64,000 nucleotides of DNA from Ecdyonurus torrentis (Eukaryota > Arthropoda > Insecta > Ephemeroptera > Heptageniidae). The notes beneath the pieces were generated by a model. It was not told where the DNA came from. It saw only the letters and a program-made list of their open reading frames with translations, and did not search any database. The translations under genes and the position numbers were made by a program. Location: positions 22,343,374 through 22,407,373 of the forward strand of contig OX439127.1 in the NCBI GenBank assembly GCA_949318235.1, read 5' to 3'. This document shows, piece by piece, positions 39,149 to 63,940 of the stretch (within the stretch, counting starts at the first letter, position 1; each line of letters begins with the position of its first letter).

Positions 39149-39260
39149 TAATGCTGTTCATAAACCCCGTTCTCTGCACCAAAAATGACAATCGCCTATG
39201 CTTATTCAAATGGAATGCACATTTTTTGGTGCAAAAGAACAGGATTTACAAACAGCATTA
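39149..39260. mobile_element. TGCTGTTCGTAAACC MITE, copy 3 (inverted)
   Basis: 112 bases, opposite orientation to the other two and more diverged (TTCATAAACCCCG). Confidence 0.85.
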
Positions 39261-40894
39261 GAATGTACAGTTATTAATCAAAGAAACAGCATTTAAAAAA
39301 ATAAATTCTAAGATTATTAAAACAAATACTAAAGATTACAACTGTCAGCTCCCAACTCAATTTTCTGTATACATAAATCAATAATTTTACAACTCTACAA
39401 TTTTAAAATACTTTCAAATTATATCAGTGGGGGGGGGGGGGGGGTACATACTTTCATTCCTATGTGGTTGTTTTTGTTCTCCTAGCCTGCAGTTACAGTG
39501 GCAAACACATGTGGAAGTTAACACGCCTGCAGCCTATATAGCTTTATGTCAATGGATAGTCTTTTTTTCTTTTCTTTTTTTATTCCAAAATTTTATACAA
39601 ACGAATTATCTGACAAATTTTTGTGTACAAAAAATCTTTCAATTTGAAGCATGGCATTATTATTTTTAAATAAAATTTACTTGCATTATAAATGCATGAA
39701 GTGCCTCCCACTGCTATGTTTGCAGGTTACAAACTGTATAAACGAAATTCAAAAGGTTTGACATTTGAGACAATCTACTAAGGAGTACAACGAGAAGTCA
39801 TAGCATGAAACCTCAAAAGCAATAAAAATTAAATTGAAATGTTTATTTTATAAAATATTTATAGGCTTAATTTCATCATTTAGTTGATACTTTTTGGAAA
39901 AATTACCCCAATTTTCCATTTCGTTTGCAATTCTATGACAATTAGTAAAAAAGTGCCATATTAAAAAAAAAAAAAAAAAAAAAAAAATCACCCCCTCCTC
40001 AGTTGCACTTGGCACATGCAAATTGAGATTACCGACCTGTGTCAAAGATACTGGCAACACCTAGCACATTCCCTACATAGATATAGTGTTGTGCACAGCT
40101 AACTTTGGGGAAGGGGGGGGGGGGGGGTTAGAACCAGACAAAACAATTAATTTTTGGAAGTGTTATATATTTTGTTTCCCATTTAATGAGCATTGGGTTG
40201 ATATAGAGCCAGTAATGTAAGCCAGGGTTGTTGTGCATGCTAAAGTGAGGGGAGAAAATAGAAAATTTTATCCTTGGTATATACCTGTGCAAAGTAAGTT
40301 TTTTTAACCTTTTTATCCTCATTGTATTATATACTGAGCAGAGCGTACCAAAAGTAATGATAATAAAATGAATATTTTCAAAGGTTTGAAGAAGAAGAAT
40401 AAAAGAATTGTCATGTTAAGTAAGCCACCTTCAGGGAACTATCGGAACATCGTATATACATACCTTAAAGTTATAAAAGTACAACATGGGCAAATATACA
40501 CACATATAATATAATAATCATTCTAGCCCAATTTTAAAATACTAACATTTATTCAAAAGAATATAAAGTCAATAACTTTCAAAACTAAATTAACTACGCG
40601 TTTTTTTTTTTTTTTTTTTTTATATATATATTATTATTATTATTTTCCCACAGCAAACCTATTTATGCAATTCCCAATAAGGAACATTTATGCTATTGGA
40701 CATAAATGCAGCATACAATAGCCTATATTGTCATTTCTTTTATTCATGAATAATAATTTGTCCTAAAAATGCCGATTGATACATTGCTATATAATAACAC
40801 TTTTTATTTTTTATCAAAGTATGAAACTGATCAGAAACTTGAAAAATATATTTCACAAAGCTACTCAACCGATGCTAATATTCAAGACTGCAAC

Positions 40895-41552
40895 TTAAAG
40901 GTGTAGAACACCTTGGGAAGAAGAAGACAAAAAAACTTGTCTTATATCGTAAGATACCTGAAAATCAACATCGATTTGGCTGGTGTCATCAATTTCTAAT
41001 TTATTTTCCATTTACAAAACATACAAGCCGTGACGCCATTGACCACACGCACCATTTTGTAAATGGAAAATAAATTACAAATCAATGACTGTCCAAATCA
41101 ACGTTGATTTTTAGGTATGTTTCAATATAGTTTAAATGTTTTGTCATGAATAAATGTTGCTGAAATCAGGCTTGCCTAATTTTTACATGTTAATTTTTGT
41201 CCACCTCTCATATTAACTTAAAAAATAGCTAGCAATCAATTATTTTATACAAAAAATATATACGAATAACTTGAACACTAAAAGAATATTTTAATCATAT
41301 GAACTTAATTTATTTGTAACATATATATATATATATTAATAATTCAATTATTTTTTACATAATAATAGTTAATAACATGGCATTCAGCTTTGCTACAAGA
41401 GGCTGTGCGAGTGTGATTGCCTGTGTGACATCCAGTGGCAAGCGCAAACGGCGCCCTCCACTGCTACTGGAGCATACACACCATGCAAGATGCATATTGT
41501 TCCAGTTTATTTTAATGAATTTTTCATTTTTGCTTTGACACTACGCCTTTAA
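40895..41552. mobile_element. TTAAAGGYGTAG element, copy 1
   Basis: Left end TTAAAGGTGTAGAACACCTT; an internal palindrome (ATTTTCCATTTACAAAA and complement at 41004-41075) matches the copy at 62491; right end GACACTACGCCTTTAA. Lies just past the LEMD3-like stop codon, in its 3' flank. Confidence 0.7.
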
Positions 41553-41703
41553 TAAAATATAGAGTGATTTATGTTAAATTAATTTTTTTTTTCTTAGCAA
41601 TCATTAACTATGAACAGTAAAAATGGACAGATTTCAGCATAAAGTATAACGAAGTAAAGTAAGAAGCTTGGGTGGTAAGACAAAATCAAAAGTAACAAGA
41701 AGA

Positions 41704-54734
<13,031 letters not shown>

Positions 54735-55645
54735 TTCTCTAGATAGAAGACGCTCCAAAAAGAAACAGACGCTGTTGCTGTTGTTTGTGCAATGGTCACG
54801 AATGGTCAAATAACGACCTTTTTTTTAAAAAAAAAAATAAATAATAATGAGTCAAATCCCCGTTGCAATAAACAGATCGTAAATATATTAAATTGCATTT
54901 AAATTTAAATTTATTTTAAATTTAATTAATTATATATTTTTATTAATTTGCATTTTCAATTCAATCTGTTTTATTTTTTTTTTTTAAGTGAAGCGCTTTA
55001 ATTTTAGCGCTAAAATTTTAAAAGTTGTGAAGTGACCGCACCTGGACCGCACACAACGGCACAACACCAAGGCGCCTTTATCCTTTATTAGGTGCTGTTT
55101 AGGTGCCTTGACAACTTACAACAGTATACCACACCGACTGCTATTAACGTATTATTTAAGTTTTGTTGCTTAATACATTCATGTTGCGTACATAATTTTA
55201 CACAACCCTGCAGTATAATAAAAATAATTCATACAATAATAATAAAAAAATAAAAAATTTGAGGGGTCTGCAGGTCTGCATTTTATCACCATATAATTAT
55301 ATCATGTGTGAAGCACATAACGGTATAATATAGTATATAAAATACAATATAGGGTGTATCTGCAAGACGTCATACTTAATGCGCTTTGACGCCATACTGG
55401 ATTAATGAACAACATTCTTCAGCATAGGATAAACTTTCGTTTTTGGCTATTATCTTTTTTTTTTTTTTTTTACAGTATTATTATTTTTCTCATACTTTTA
55501 TTGAGACAATATTCAACCTATTATTATCAGCATCAATATACTCTCAACATTAATGCTTAGAATTTTGAAATTGGTACAATGAGTCATTTTCATTTAGCAG
55601 CCCATATATTGAGTTATCGAACATGGCCTTGACTTTAACATGAAT

Positions 55646-55751
55646 GTACATGCACTCCTCCCGAATAAATCTGACTGCAGCGTTCATATCTCAATGTTAT
55701 TACAAGGGGAAACTTTAATGCAGCCGGTCAGATTTATTCAGCAGGAGTGTA
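55646..55751. mobile_element. Small nested MITE
   Basis: Arms GTACATGCACTCCTCCCGAA and complement-like CAGCAGGAGTGTACAT; AAATCTGAC next inward. A related half is near 5277-5395. Confidence 0.65.
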
Positions 55752-56026
55752 CATACATCCTTTACTGTATACTGCAGCTATATGTTAGGTGCCACGATCA
55801 TCACAGTCGTTTGTTGCTTAGAGCTCACTCGAGATCTGAGCTCAACTTAATCATGAATCCTGGCTTCAAGCCTCCTCGCCCGCTCCTTGCATTCAGTCAG
55901 TCTTGCTCCTAACTTTGCTTGCGCTCCATATTTGGTGATGATTCGAGCCTGAGGGGCTGGCTGCAAATGTGAAAGAAGGGGGGATTTTTGCTGAAATTGT
56001 GTGTGTGTGTGTGTGAATATATATAT

Positions 56027-56029
<3 letters not shown>

Positions 56030-56098
<69 letters not shown>

Positions 56099-56417
56099 TA
56101 ACTCATATAGAATACATATTATACAGTTTTGAGGTCATTATAAATTATTCCGCTTCAGAGAGCTATTCGCATGTGTCGAAGCAATATCATAGTTAGAAAT
56201 TATAAAAAAAAAGATAAGAAAGATTAGGTGATTGTCTTTTCACACATTTGTATAAAAAATAGTTATTATCCATTTGAATAGTAGTAAATGCTTCTTTTTT
56301 TTTTTTTAGCATATTTATTACTGTTTTTTGAAAACATAGTTTTTTAATAAATTTTTAAAGGTTATATAATTTTTATTTTTTGTTTGATCTGGTAGATCAT
56401 TGTATAAATGATCTATA

Positions 56418-56504
<87 letters not shown>
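56030..56504 (+). repeat. Two (TA)n arrays
   Basis: TA arrays at about 56030-56092 and 56420-56504 within the split element at 55348. Confidence 0.92.
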
Positions 56505-56508
<4 letters not shown>

Positions 56509-57631
56509 CTCTCTGAATGCACTTTTACGTCAGTAGGTAAATTGATGGCTCACTTAAAATCTTATAGGGCATATGCATTCATGTTAAAAACAACATGGAT
56601 TACTCAATAACATGGTCAGCATAGGAAAATAGCTCATTTTGCAAGTTTAAAGACTATGGAATATTTTTGACAGTATTGATGTTGTTAATAGGTTAAATTA
56701 GTATCTCAAGAACGTGAGAAAAATAAAAATAACAAAAATATTAACCGATTTCTCTAAGAAAATAGAAAAAAAAAAAAAATAATAAAAAAAAAAAGTTCGT
56801 CCTAAACTGAGCAATGTTGTTCACTACTCCAGTATGGCCTCCAAGCGCATTAAATATGATGTCATGCGGATACACCCTGTAGTACTGTACACTTCTCCAA
56901 GAAAACTGTGACCACATCAGCTCCTAATGGTATATCTGGCTAACTTGTACTGCAGTTAAAGTTATAGTTTTTTCTGGGGTGAGAGTAAATGTTTATGAAA
57001 AAAATCACAGCTCTAAACTTGTTTTGTATTATAGTTGTCAAATGTTATTGTGTGATTTTTTTTTTTTTTTTTTTTTTTACATAAAATTTGACTATATGCA
57101 TAGAGGATTGACACATGAAGAGGGGGGGGGGGGGATGGAGATGAATGCGAGATAGTAATATATATAGGCTAAACATCTTGGATGTAGAGGTTTTACATTT
57201 ATAACGTTTAATTGCAAAATGCTCTTTAACATAAAAGAGTAGATATTTGTCACATTTACTGGTTGAATTTTTCCATGCCTCACATATGAACATGACAACA
57301 TTTATGAGCAACAGAGTGACAAAAATTTATAACATAATGGCTAAAAGTTTTGAATAAGTTTCTAAAAAATTATTGAAAACTTAATTTATTGCATTAAAAC
57401 ATAACTAAGATTTTAAAAATAAGTAAATAAGATTTGACATTTCATAAAGTTTAAGTAAAACAAAAAAATATTTACCATTGTATAGACATGGAAATTTCAA
57501 TAAGATAAAATATTTGTTTATTTTATTAATTTTTTTCAAAAGACTCAATATGTTCAGAAAATTAAGTTTAATACGAGCTCTCAATTTTGGTCGACTCTTT
57601 TCACATAAATATGAAAGAAAATCATACGTGA

Positions 57632-58050
57632 AACCAGCAAAGGCCTTACCATAGTGAAGAGAGTCAATCCCATAATTCAGTGAAAATCTTGCTAGCACAG
57701 AGTAATAATAATAAAAAAAAAAAAAAATTAAAAAATAATAATAATAATAATAACCCATGTAATCCATGGGTTAGTTTTTTTTTTTTTTTTTTTTTATATA
57801 TATCGAGGGTGCTCCGCTATAATGTCCTAAGTCCACTTGACCTTGAAAAATAAAAAATCGTCGGATCAACCCCAAATTTTGGATTTATCCATTTCAGGTC
57901 ATTTGCAGCAAAAAATATTTTTCAAGGTCAAATGGACTTAGGACATTATAGCGGAGCACCCTCGATATAATATATCTCTGTGCTAGCAAGATTTTCAACA
58001 AACTATGGGACTTTCTTCACTATGGTAAGGCCCTTGCTGGCTTCCGCTAT
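57632..58050. repeat. CCAGCAAGGCCTTACCAT family, inverted pair
   Basis: Arm CCAGCAAAGGCCTTACCATA to TTGCTAGCACAGAG (57632-57702), then A/T-rich sequence and the 161-bp MITE, then the complementary arm to 58050. Reconstructs as a palindrome invaded by the MITE. Confidence 0.75.
57804..57964 (-). mobile_element. 161-bp CGAGGGTGCTCCGC MITE, copy 2
   Basis: Inverted copy of 38785-38945 with no difference that I can see. It sits between inverted halves of the CCAGCAAGGCCTTACCAT repeat family (57632-57702 and 57976-58050). Confidence 0.92.
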
Positions 58051-58086
58051 ATTTTTCTTTCAAATATATCATACCTAACCATGATC

Positions 58087-58319
58087 AACAAAACTAAAGA
58101 TAACGTAAGGCATCGGCTGCGCATTTCTTTCGTCTTTTCTGAATTTGCCCAATCGCCAAGATCTAGTTCCGATAAAAGTTCAACTTTTCAAAAAAAATTA
58201 TAAACGATAATATTTTCCCGCCATCAAAACGTGAAAAATACCGGAAATAAAGATTTAAATCTTGCATATGACGCACCAAATGCGCAGTCATTGCCTTACG
58301 TTATCTTCAGCTTTGTTAT
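58087..58319. mobile_element. TIR element nested in a dispersed repeat
   Basis: Arms AACAAAACTAAAGATAACGT (58087) and complement ACGTTATCTTCAGCTTTGTT. It splits a sequence otherwise read as GGAAAATAAACCA...TGGTTAGGTATGATA, whose halves lie on either side. Confidence 0.72.
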
Positions 58320-58446
58320 CCATGATGTGGTTTATTTTCCTTAATATCTCTTTTCAAATCAACATCATATAGGTTCTTTAAAAAAAAAAAGTTGTAACTT
58401 GCAAATACCATATCATTTTTAATCATATTATTTTAACCAACTAGTA

Positions 58447-58448
<2 letters not shown>

Positions 58449-58525
<77 letters not shown>

Positions 58526-58605
58526 CATATGTGTGTGTGTGTGTATAGTTACATACATACATACACATACACACACATACACACACAGCCACAGACACAG
58601 ACACA

Positions 58606-58650
<45 letters not shown>
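58449..58650 (+). repeat. (GT)n facing (AC)n
   Basis: About 33 GT units, a mixed middle, and about 25 AC units. The two arms are complementary and could form a large hairpin. Confidence 0.93.
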
Positions 58651-58651
<1 letters not shown>

Positions 58652-60333
58652 ATTTAATTAACATAACATGACAACATAAGATGGCATAATATTTTACCAC
58701 TGCAGTATACATGTATACATACATAGGGTATAATTTCTAAAAAAAATATTTAGGAAATGTATAATTTTAATTAAGGTCAACTACTGCAGAAAATTTAAGC
58801 TACAATCAAACTTTTATGCTTATTATTAGACAGGTACAATCAGAAATATAATTAATGTTCTTTTACTCAATGACAAAAAGAAAAACTGACAACACACATT
58901 CATTGGAATCTTAATTTACCTCACATCACATTTTTCTTTTTTAATTGCTTCTATTCCCGGAGGTACCTATGATAAAGTAGGCAGTGTTTTTGCACAACAT
59001 TAACAAATTTTAAATCTCTTTAAGAAATGAGCAAGACAAAATATAAAAATTATTATAGTTTGCATAATGCCAATAATTGAGCACCCTTTTCTTTCTTGCA
59101 AGCCGAAAGGTTTATTAAACGAAATAATTAATCTTTTGAGTGATACTATTAAACCACATTTGGTTAAATTGGAAGGCATCAATCACTGTGATGACTGATG
59201 AGCTATTAAATTATAAATAATATGTTCTTCAACACTTTTTTTTAAGTCTTTAAGGCTATAATATATTAATTATATACAAAACAAATTCTTACAACTTATT
59301 ATAATAACAAATCTTACAAAGTAGATACACATGCAATTCATAAACAGCCACATACATTACGGAGAGATTGAGACTTCAGCATACACCCACAAATTCATAA
59401 ATATGTGTGTTATTTACAATAAAAATGAGGGCTAGTTATATTAAGAAGCTAAAATGCTGCATTCTCAAGCCTAACTCTCTGTGTGTTATGTATGCTTAAT
59501 TTAAATCTATTATGTTCAAGGAATTGGACTAAATTACAACATAAATAGGCTATACAGAGATTTACATTACTTAGGCATAAAGATAACAATTAATAATAAT
59601 AATAAAAAATTGCTCTGGAGATTTAGTGAAGCACAATTATGCTATACAAAAATAAAAGTTCAGTAATTTCATAATTTAGATCTATAATTCTATATTTTCT
59701 TAAGTCGCATGTCCTTCGAACAATGCAGTAAATTTTCAAACTCAACGAACTTATATATGCACTGTTGAATGCAATATTAATAATAATTGATATGTTTATT
59801 GATCAGGAGTTCAAACGTTTGCATTCTAAGAGGTATAATCCAATTTATTGCTAATTAATCAGAAACAAATAAGTAATTTAAATACAGTGCAAAAAGTAAG
59901 TAGCGTCAACAATTATAATAATATTGTAGCTTTTGCCGCCATACATATAAAAGCAAACAGAGTATGCCCACATCAGTCATGTGACTACTCACTTAGTAAG
60001 CAATCAGGTGGGAGTAAATATCTCTGTGCCATTCATCTAGTCTATTCAGCTTTGTCTTTTCAAATAAATTACATCATTCAACTGCACATTATATCCTAAA
60101 GAATGAATTTAAACAACTATCAACAACATTTAAAATGTATAGAAACAAATTACAGGAATATGTAAATTTTAAAAATATGAAACGGACAAGAAAAATGGAA
60201 GCCTATAATTATTATTTTTATAAAATATTCTCATGACATTTTGACATGAAAAGATAAAAAGTGATGGTTAAAGAGAGAAAGAGAGAGTAAGAAGAAGTAA
60301 TATACAGTAAAAATATGTTAATTGACTGCAGTA
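58651..60333. other. 3' flank of the SLC17-like gene
   Basis: AT-rich and unique-looking; expected to hold the transporter's 3' UTR. No exon or element recognised. Confidence 0.6.
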
Positions 60334-60489
60334 TTAGAGAACTGGAGTAGCAGAACTCTGACTTTGGTAAATGACTGCTGCTGTGAAATTGACTCCAGCA
60401 GCAAGTACAAACACTGGGAACCAGCGACCGTGTGAGGCAGTTACAAGCTCTGCAGTGAGAGGACCACACAGGATGCCTGGGATGGTGGC
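60334..60489 (-). CDS. SLC17-like terminal exon
   Basis: Acceptor TTGCCAG; 51 codons plus TAA. Encodes the last two spans around GPLTAELVTASHGRWFPVF and a short polar C-terminus ending TPVL. Confidence 0.85.
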   Translation of the reverse strand, partial: ATIPGILCGPLTAELVTASHGRWFPVFVLAAGVNFTAAVIYQSQSSATPVL

Positions 60490-62199
60490 CTGGCAATTTG
60501 AAACATATATTAGACTCCTCGTTTATATTAAAAGATAATCTTATAATGTGGAATTAATTGAGGAAAAAAACACAACATCATGGTGACATAAAGAAAAGGA
60601 AAACCTAGTGCCTATCAATTATCTAGATCTTGACTGCTCAGTTTACAAATACACTGATTAAAACATTTCAAGTGCAACAGCCTTCCTCCTAAGTTACTTT
60701 GTGTATTGAGAGATATTAGATGGTAGTACCGATATGGGAATAGATGGGAGTAGAGTAGAAAATGAAAGAGGGCAGAAGGAAGGACAATGAAAAAGAGAGA
60801 GTGGCAGCCCTCCCCCTTCACTTTTTGCTTTTCTTTTTCCCCTCCCCTCCCCCATCTTATTCTTATCTTCATACCACCAATAGCACAAAACATCTCTCAC
60901 TACACTGAGTAACTGATGAAGAGGGCTGTAGCCCTTGAAATGTTTTAATCAGTGTATATGTTTGTGTAAACTATGCCCTCACCTACACCTAGTTATAGAC
61001 ACCATTATAGTATGGCGCTTTGTTGGTTTTCCTATCATATATATTTCCTTTGGTAACATATTCAAACCAAAATAGTTTCCATATTCCTTTAAATCAACCT
61101 ATGATGATTGTAAGTAAATTAAAAGAAAATGCTAGTAGAAGCCAGGAAATGCCAAACTAAGGTGAGTATTATTTTTTATTTTTTTTTTCCTTCCATACCT
61201 TGGGACACCATTGGTACAGTTCTTACTGGTTTCCTCTGATATAATTTTCTTTTAATTTACCTACATTTTATAATGGGCTGTTTACAATGATGCATAAATT
61301 CACGTAACATGCACGTAAGAATCCAAATAATTTAGATAGTTGTATCTTCACTTACGAGTTATGTGAATTTACTCGTCATTGTGAACAGTCCATAAGGTGG
61401 GGAGAAATAAAACACTATCAAGCACAATGAATTTAAATATTGATCTGTAACATTACCATGGTGTTGGAGAGTGCAAACGTTATTCCAGCATGGTTAGGTG
61501 CCACGTCAGCATGATTGCTAAGATGACCTGCTGAGTTGCATGCACAAAGCCCCATAGAGATGGACACCAGGCTGAAAATAATAATAACAACAATAAAACA
61601 CCACTAGTAATATGACAAAATTTGCTGTGTACAATTCTGTTTTAGAAGTTAGTACTGTACCAGCAGTGTTGTACAAGTCTGAATATTGGGTATGTCGGGC
61701 AAAGTTGAATAGCATGGGAATAAATTTATCTTGAAACATGCAAGTATGGATAAGGTAAGAAATTTAGTGGGTGATAAGAGTGACGGAGAGAGGTGAAAGA
61801 AATGCTGATTGATAAATGTGAGAGTAGCATAGTCCAATGATTCAGACATGCCAAAAGAATTGACAATGGCAGAATTCCAAATCAAATGTACAAAGGTTTA
61901 GAATAGAGCAAACCCTCTGTTTATAATCATTAATCATTACTTAATACTTAGATAATAAAGAACCTTTATGTCTTTTTTTTTTTTAACCAATACAAACACT
62001 CTATGCTTATTTCTTTCATATATATTGTATGTTCACTTAAATTTTTATACTTACATGACAGCAGCTGCCAAATTATTGACTGCACAGAACGCAAGAAGAA
62101 AGAGAGCTGGACCAAGTAAGCCAAGGCTAGTCATAAGTCTGCGTACTCGCAGCACAGGCCAACCACTTGACACCAACTGGTCTGCCCAATGACCAGCAC
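60334..62199 (-). CDS. SLC17/ANTR-like MFS anion transporter (3' part, three exons)
   Basis: Three exons join in frame (phase 2 then 0) into 137 residues ending in TAA. Residues include AGHWADQLVSSGW and RVRRLMTSLGLLGPALFLLA (cytoplasmic basic loop and a span), SISMGLCACNSAGHLSNHAD and VAPNHAGITFALSNTM (span), then ATIPGILCGPLTAELV, HGRWFPVFVLAAGVNF and a short tail IYQSQSSATPVL. The DVAP.HAG...SNT.ATIPGI pattern marks the SLC17 branch of the major facilitator superfamily, which moves organic anions or phosphate across membranes. The form is closer to probable anion transporters of the plant ANTR kind than to vesicular glutamate transporters, but the substrate cannot be told from this part. 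The first eight or nine spans must lie upstream, beyond 62199; I found none before 64000. Confidence 0.82.
60651..60955. mobile_element. TIR element with CACTGATTAAAACATTTC ends
   Basis: ATACACTGATTAAAACATTT and complement AAATGTTTTAATCAGTGTA bound about 305 bases. The right arm includes CTGATGAAGAGGGCTGTAGC, a phrase resembling hairpins near the ends of many metazoan repeats. Located just upstream of the SLC17-like terminal exon, in its intron. Confidence 0.7.
61457..61571 (-). CDS. SLC17-like internal exon
   Basis: Acceptor TTTCAG, donor ATG|GTAATG. One base completes the previous codon, then 38 codons, LVSISMGLCACNSAG through FALSNTM, covering a span and the conserved ADVAPNHAG loop. Confidence 0.85.
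62055..62199 (-). CDS. SLC17-like internal exon
   Basis: Acceptor TTTAAG, donor CAT|GTAAGT. Enters in phase 1 (two bases complete the previous codon) and leaves two bases over. Encodes the basic cytoplasmic loop (RVRRLM) and a following membrane span (LGLLGPALFLLAF). Confidence 0.82.
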
Positions 62200-62490
62200 C
62201 TTAAACATAACCATTTTAAATTGTTTGAATAAAACATTGACAATGATATGTCAAAACCAGTTCTAAATAGTGTTTCATATTTTGCAGGATGTGCTTAGTT
62301 GCTAAAATACAAACTTAATTAATATGTTTGAAAGAATTACGAGAAGAAAATACTAAGAGTTTTAGTGCAGTAGAATAATAAAAATAAACAAATCGACATT
62401 CACTACATTAATTTTATATAATACGCAATTTAGAATTAAAACCATTATGAAATGTATTTCCAAGCAATTCTTTTACCATAATTATTTTAG

Positions 62491-62806
62491 TTAAAGATGT
62501 AGAACACCTTGAACAAAAAACATGTCTAATATCCTAACATACCTTAATATTAACTTTGATTTGGCCGGAGTCATTGATTTCTAATTTATTTTACATTCAC
62601 AAAATTGCATTTGCGGGTTTGTGATGTCACAGCTTGCCTGTTTCCGCGCGCTTGGACTAGTGAGTTGTGACGTCACAATACCGCGGCTGCGATTGTTTGA
62701 ATAGAAAATAAATTAGAAATCAATGACTTTGGCCAAATCAACGTTGATATTTAGGTATGTTAGGATATAAGACATGTTTTTTGCTCAAAGTGTTATACGC
62801 CTTTAA
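62491..62806. mobile_element. TTAAAGRYGTAG element, copy 2
   Basis: TTAAAGATGTAGAACACCTT to GTGTTATACGCCTTTAA, 316 bases; arms contain AATTTATTTT and CAACGTTGATATTTAGGTAT shared with copy 1. Just upstream of the SLC17-like exon at 62055. Confidence 0.8.
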
Positions 62807-63157
62807 TGCTAGCACAAGGGTTGGCATTCAAGCTAACATTAATAATAAAATCGGTCCTTGGCAGTGGCATTAACTTTGTTGTAGCCTAAATATTTATGTG
62901 CTAAAAATGTAATATTGATGTATTTGAATTAGTGAAAACTAAATAAACATCTTTATTTATTTATTTGTTAGGTATTTTTCACACGTAACGTAAAAATTAT
63001 GTGCATCAACAGATAAACAAAGTTGGAACAATGAAAATTACGTGCAAACAGCTCCAACTTTGTATATCCGTTGACGCACGCAACTTTTACGTTATATGTG
63101 AACAATACCTTATTATTTTTAATTAATAAGGAAAGGTAAAAACCATTTCGGTTTAAA

Positions 63158-63363
63158 TTAATAATCAAAGGAAAGGATAGGAGAAACCAACAGGCGCCTT
63201 ACCACGATGAGATCCGTAGCTTGGTGAAAATCTGGATGGCAAAACTTGATGAAAACTTGTAAATATATTTGTGTAAACTGTGCCATGAAGATTTTCACCA
63301 AGCTTCAGACCTCATCATGGTAAGGCGCCTCTTGGTTTCTACTATCCTTTCCTTTGATTATTA
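63158..63363. mobile_element. Palindromic member of the CCAACAAGGCGCCTTACCA family
   Basis: AATAATCAAAGGAAAGGATA and complement at the ends; arms contain GGCGCCTTACCACGATGAGA. Related single arms at 8370-8420 and, with AAGGGCC, at 7020, 9518 and 57640. Confidence 0.78.
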
Positions 63364-63659
63364 ATACTTTATTATTTTATTTTTATTGTTGCTAAATTTA
63401 TTATAGACAATAAAAACTGAGATTTTAATTTTTCTGGGATTGCTAGGTTAGGGATGCTATGTTGCTATGTTAGGGATTGCTAGGTTAGGGATGCTATAGT
63501 ATATTTTACCATAATTGAGCATGTGTTTTCTCATACAAATGATTATTGCAAATTTCACATGAGCTTTTGAATAGTATTATACAGTATATTATCACAATTT
63601 TGTTTAGTCTAACTTGTTAGACTTATTAATAAAAAAAATAATATTTAGAAAATAGTTGG

Positions 63660-63780
63660 TAGAGATTAGAGCACGTTGAATTGAAAATTAATAAAACGCG
63701 AAAATTCTCTAATTTAAATAGTAAATTGGGACAAGGGATCAAATATTCTAGCTTTAGCTAGTTAAAAAGTAGACGTTAAA
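63660..63780 (+). repeat. End fragment of the 5057-5995 family
   Basis: GATTAGAGCACGTTGAATTG onward matches 5067-5165 and the complement of 5890-5990. It lies about 120 bases from the hammerhead ribozyme; no second end is in view. Confidence 0.7.
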
Positions 63781-63895
63781 GGGATGGAGGTATAGTGTCA
63801 AAATAAAAATAATAAAATACGATGTGCCTAGCATCTCACGTTCTCACACTACGTCAAAGACACAACATTATAAAACAGCATCAGACTTACTCTTT

Positions 63896-63940
63896 GCCTT
63901 AGACCGGTTTCGTCCTTTACCTAGGACTCATCAGTAAGGC
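63896..63940 (-). ncRNA. Hammerhead ribozyme, type I, with minimal stem III
   Basis: On the minus strand the order is GCCTTA (stem I), CTGATGA (core), GTCC-TAGGTAAA-GGAC (stem II with loop), GAAA (core), CCGG (stem III), TC (cleavage follows C), TAAGGC (stem I). Both core boxes are exact; stem I (6 bp) and stem II (4 bp plus core pairs) are fully complementary. Outside, CTCT and AGAG extend stem I past an internal loop, as in ribozymes stabilised by loop contacts. The self-complementary CCGG with no loop is the form described for Penelope-like elements, thought to act as a dimer. Element boundaries are beyond the window. Confidence 0.85.

Larger units (their letters stand above)
55348..56882. 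mobile_element. TATAGGGTGTAT element, copy 2, split by insertions
   Basis: Left end (55348 on) and right end (GTCATGCGGATACACCCTGT, to 56882) match 25037-25636. The interior contains a further palindrome (55646-55751) and two (TA)n arrays, so the element has grown to 1.5 kb. Confidence 0.7.

Noticed and set aside
59187..59220. CTGATGAG as a hammerhead core
   Set aside because: No GAAA box at a suitable distance.
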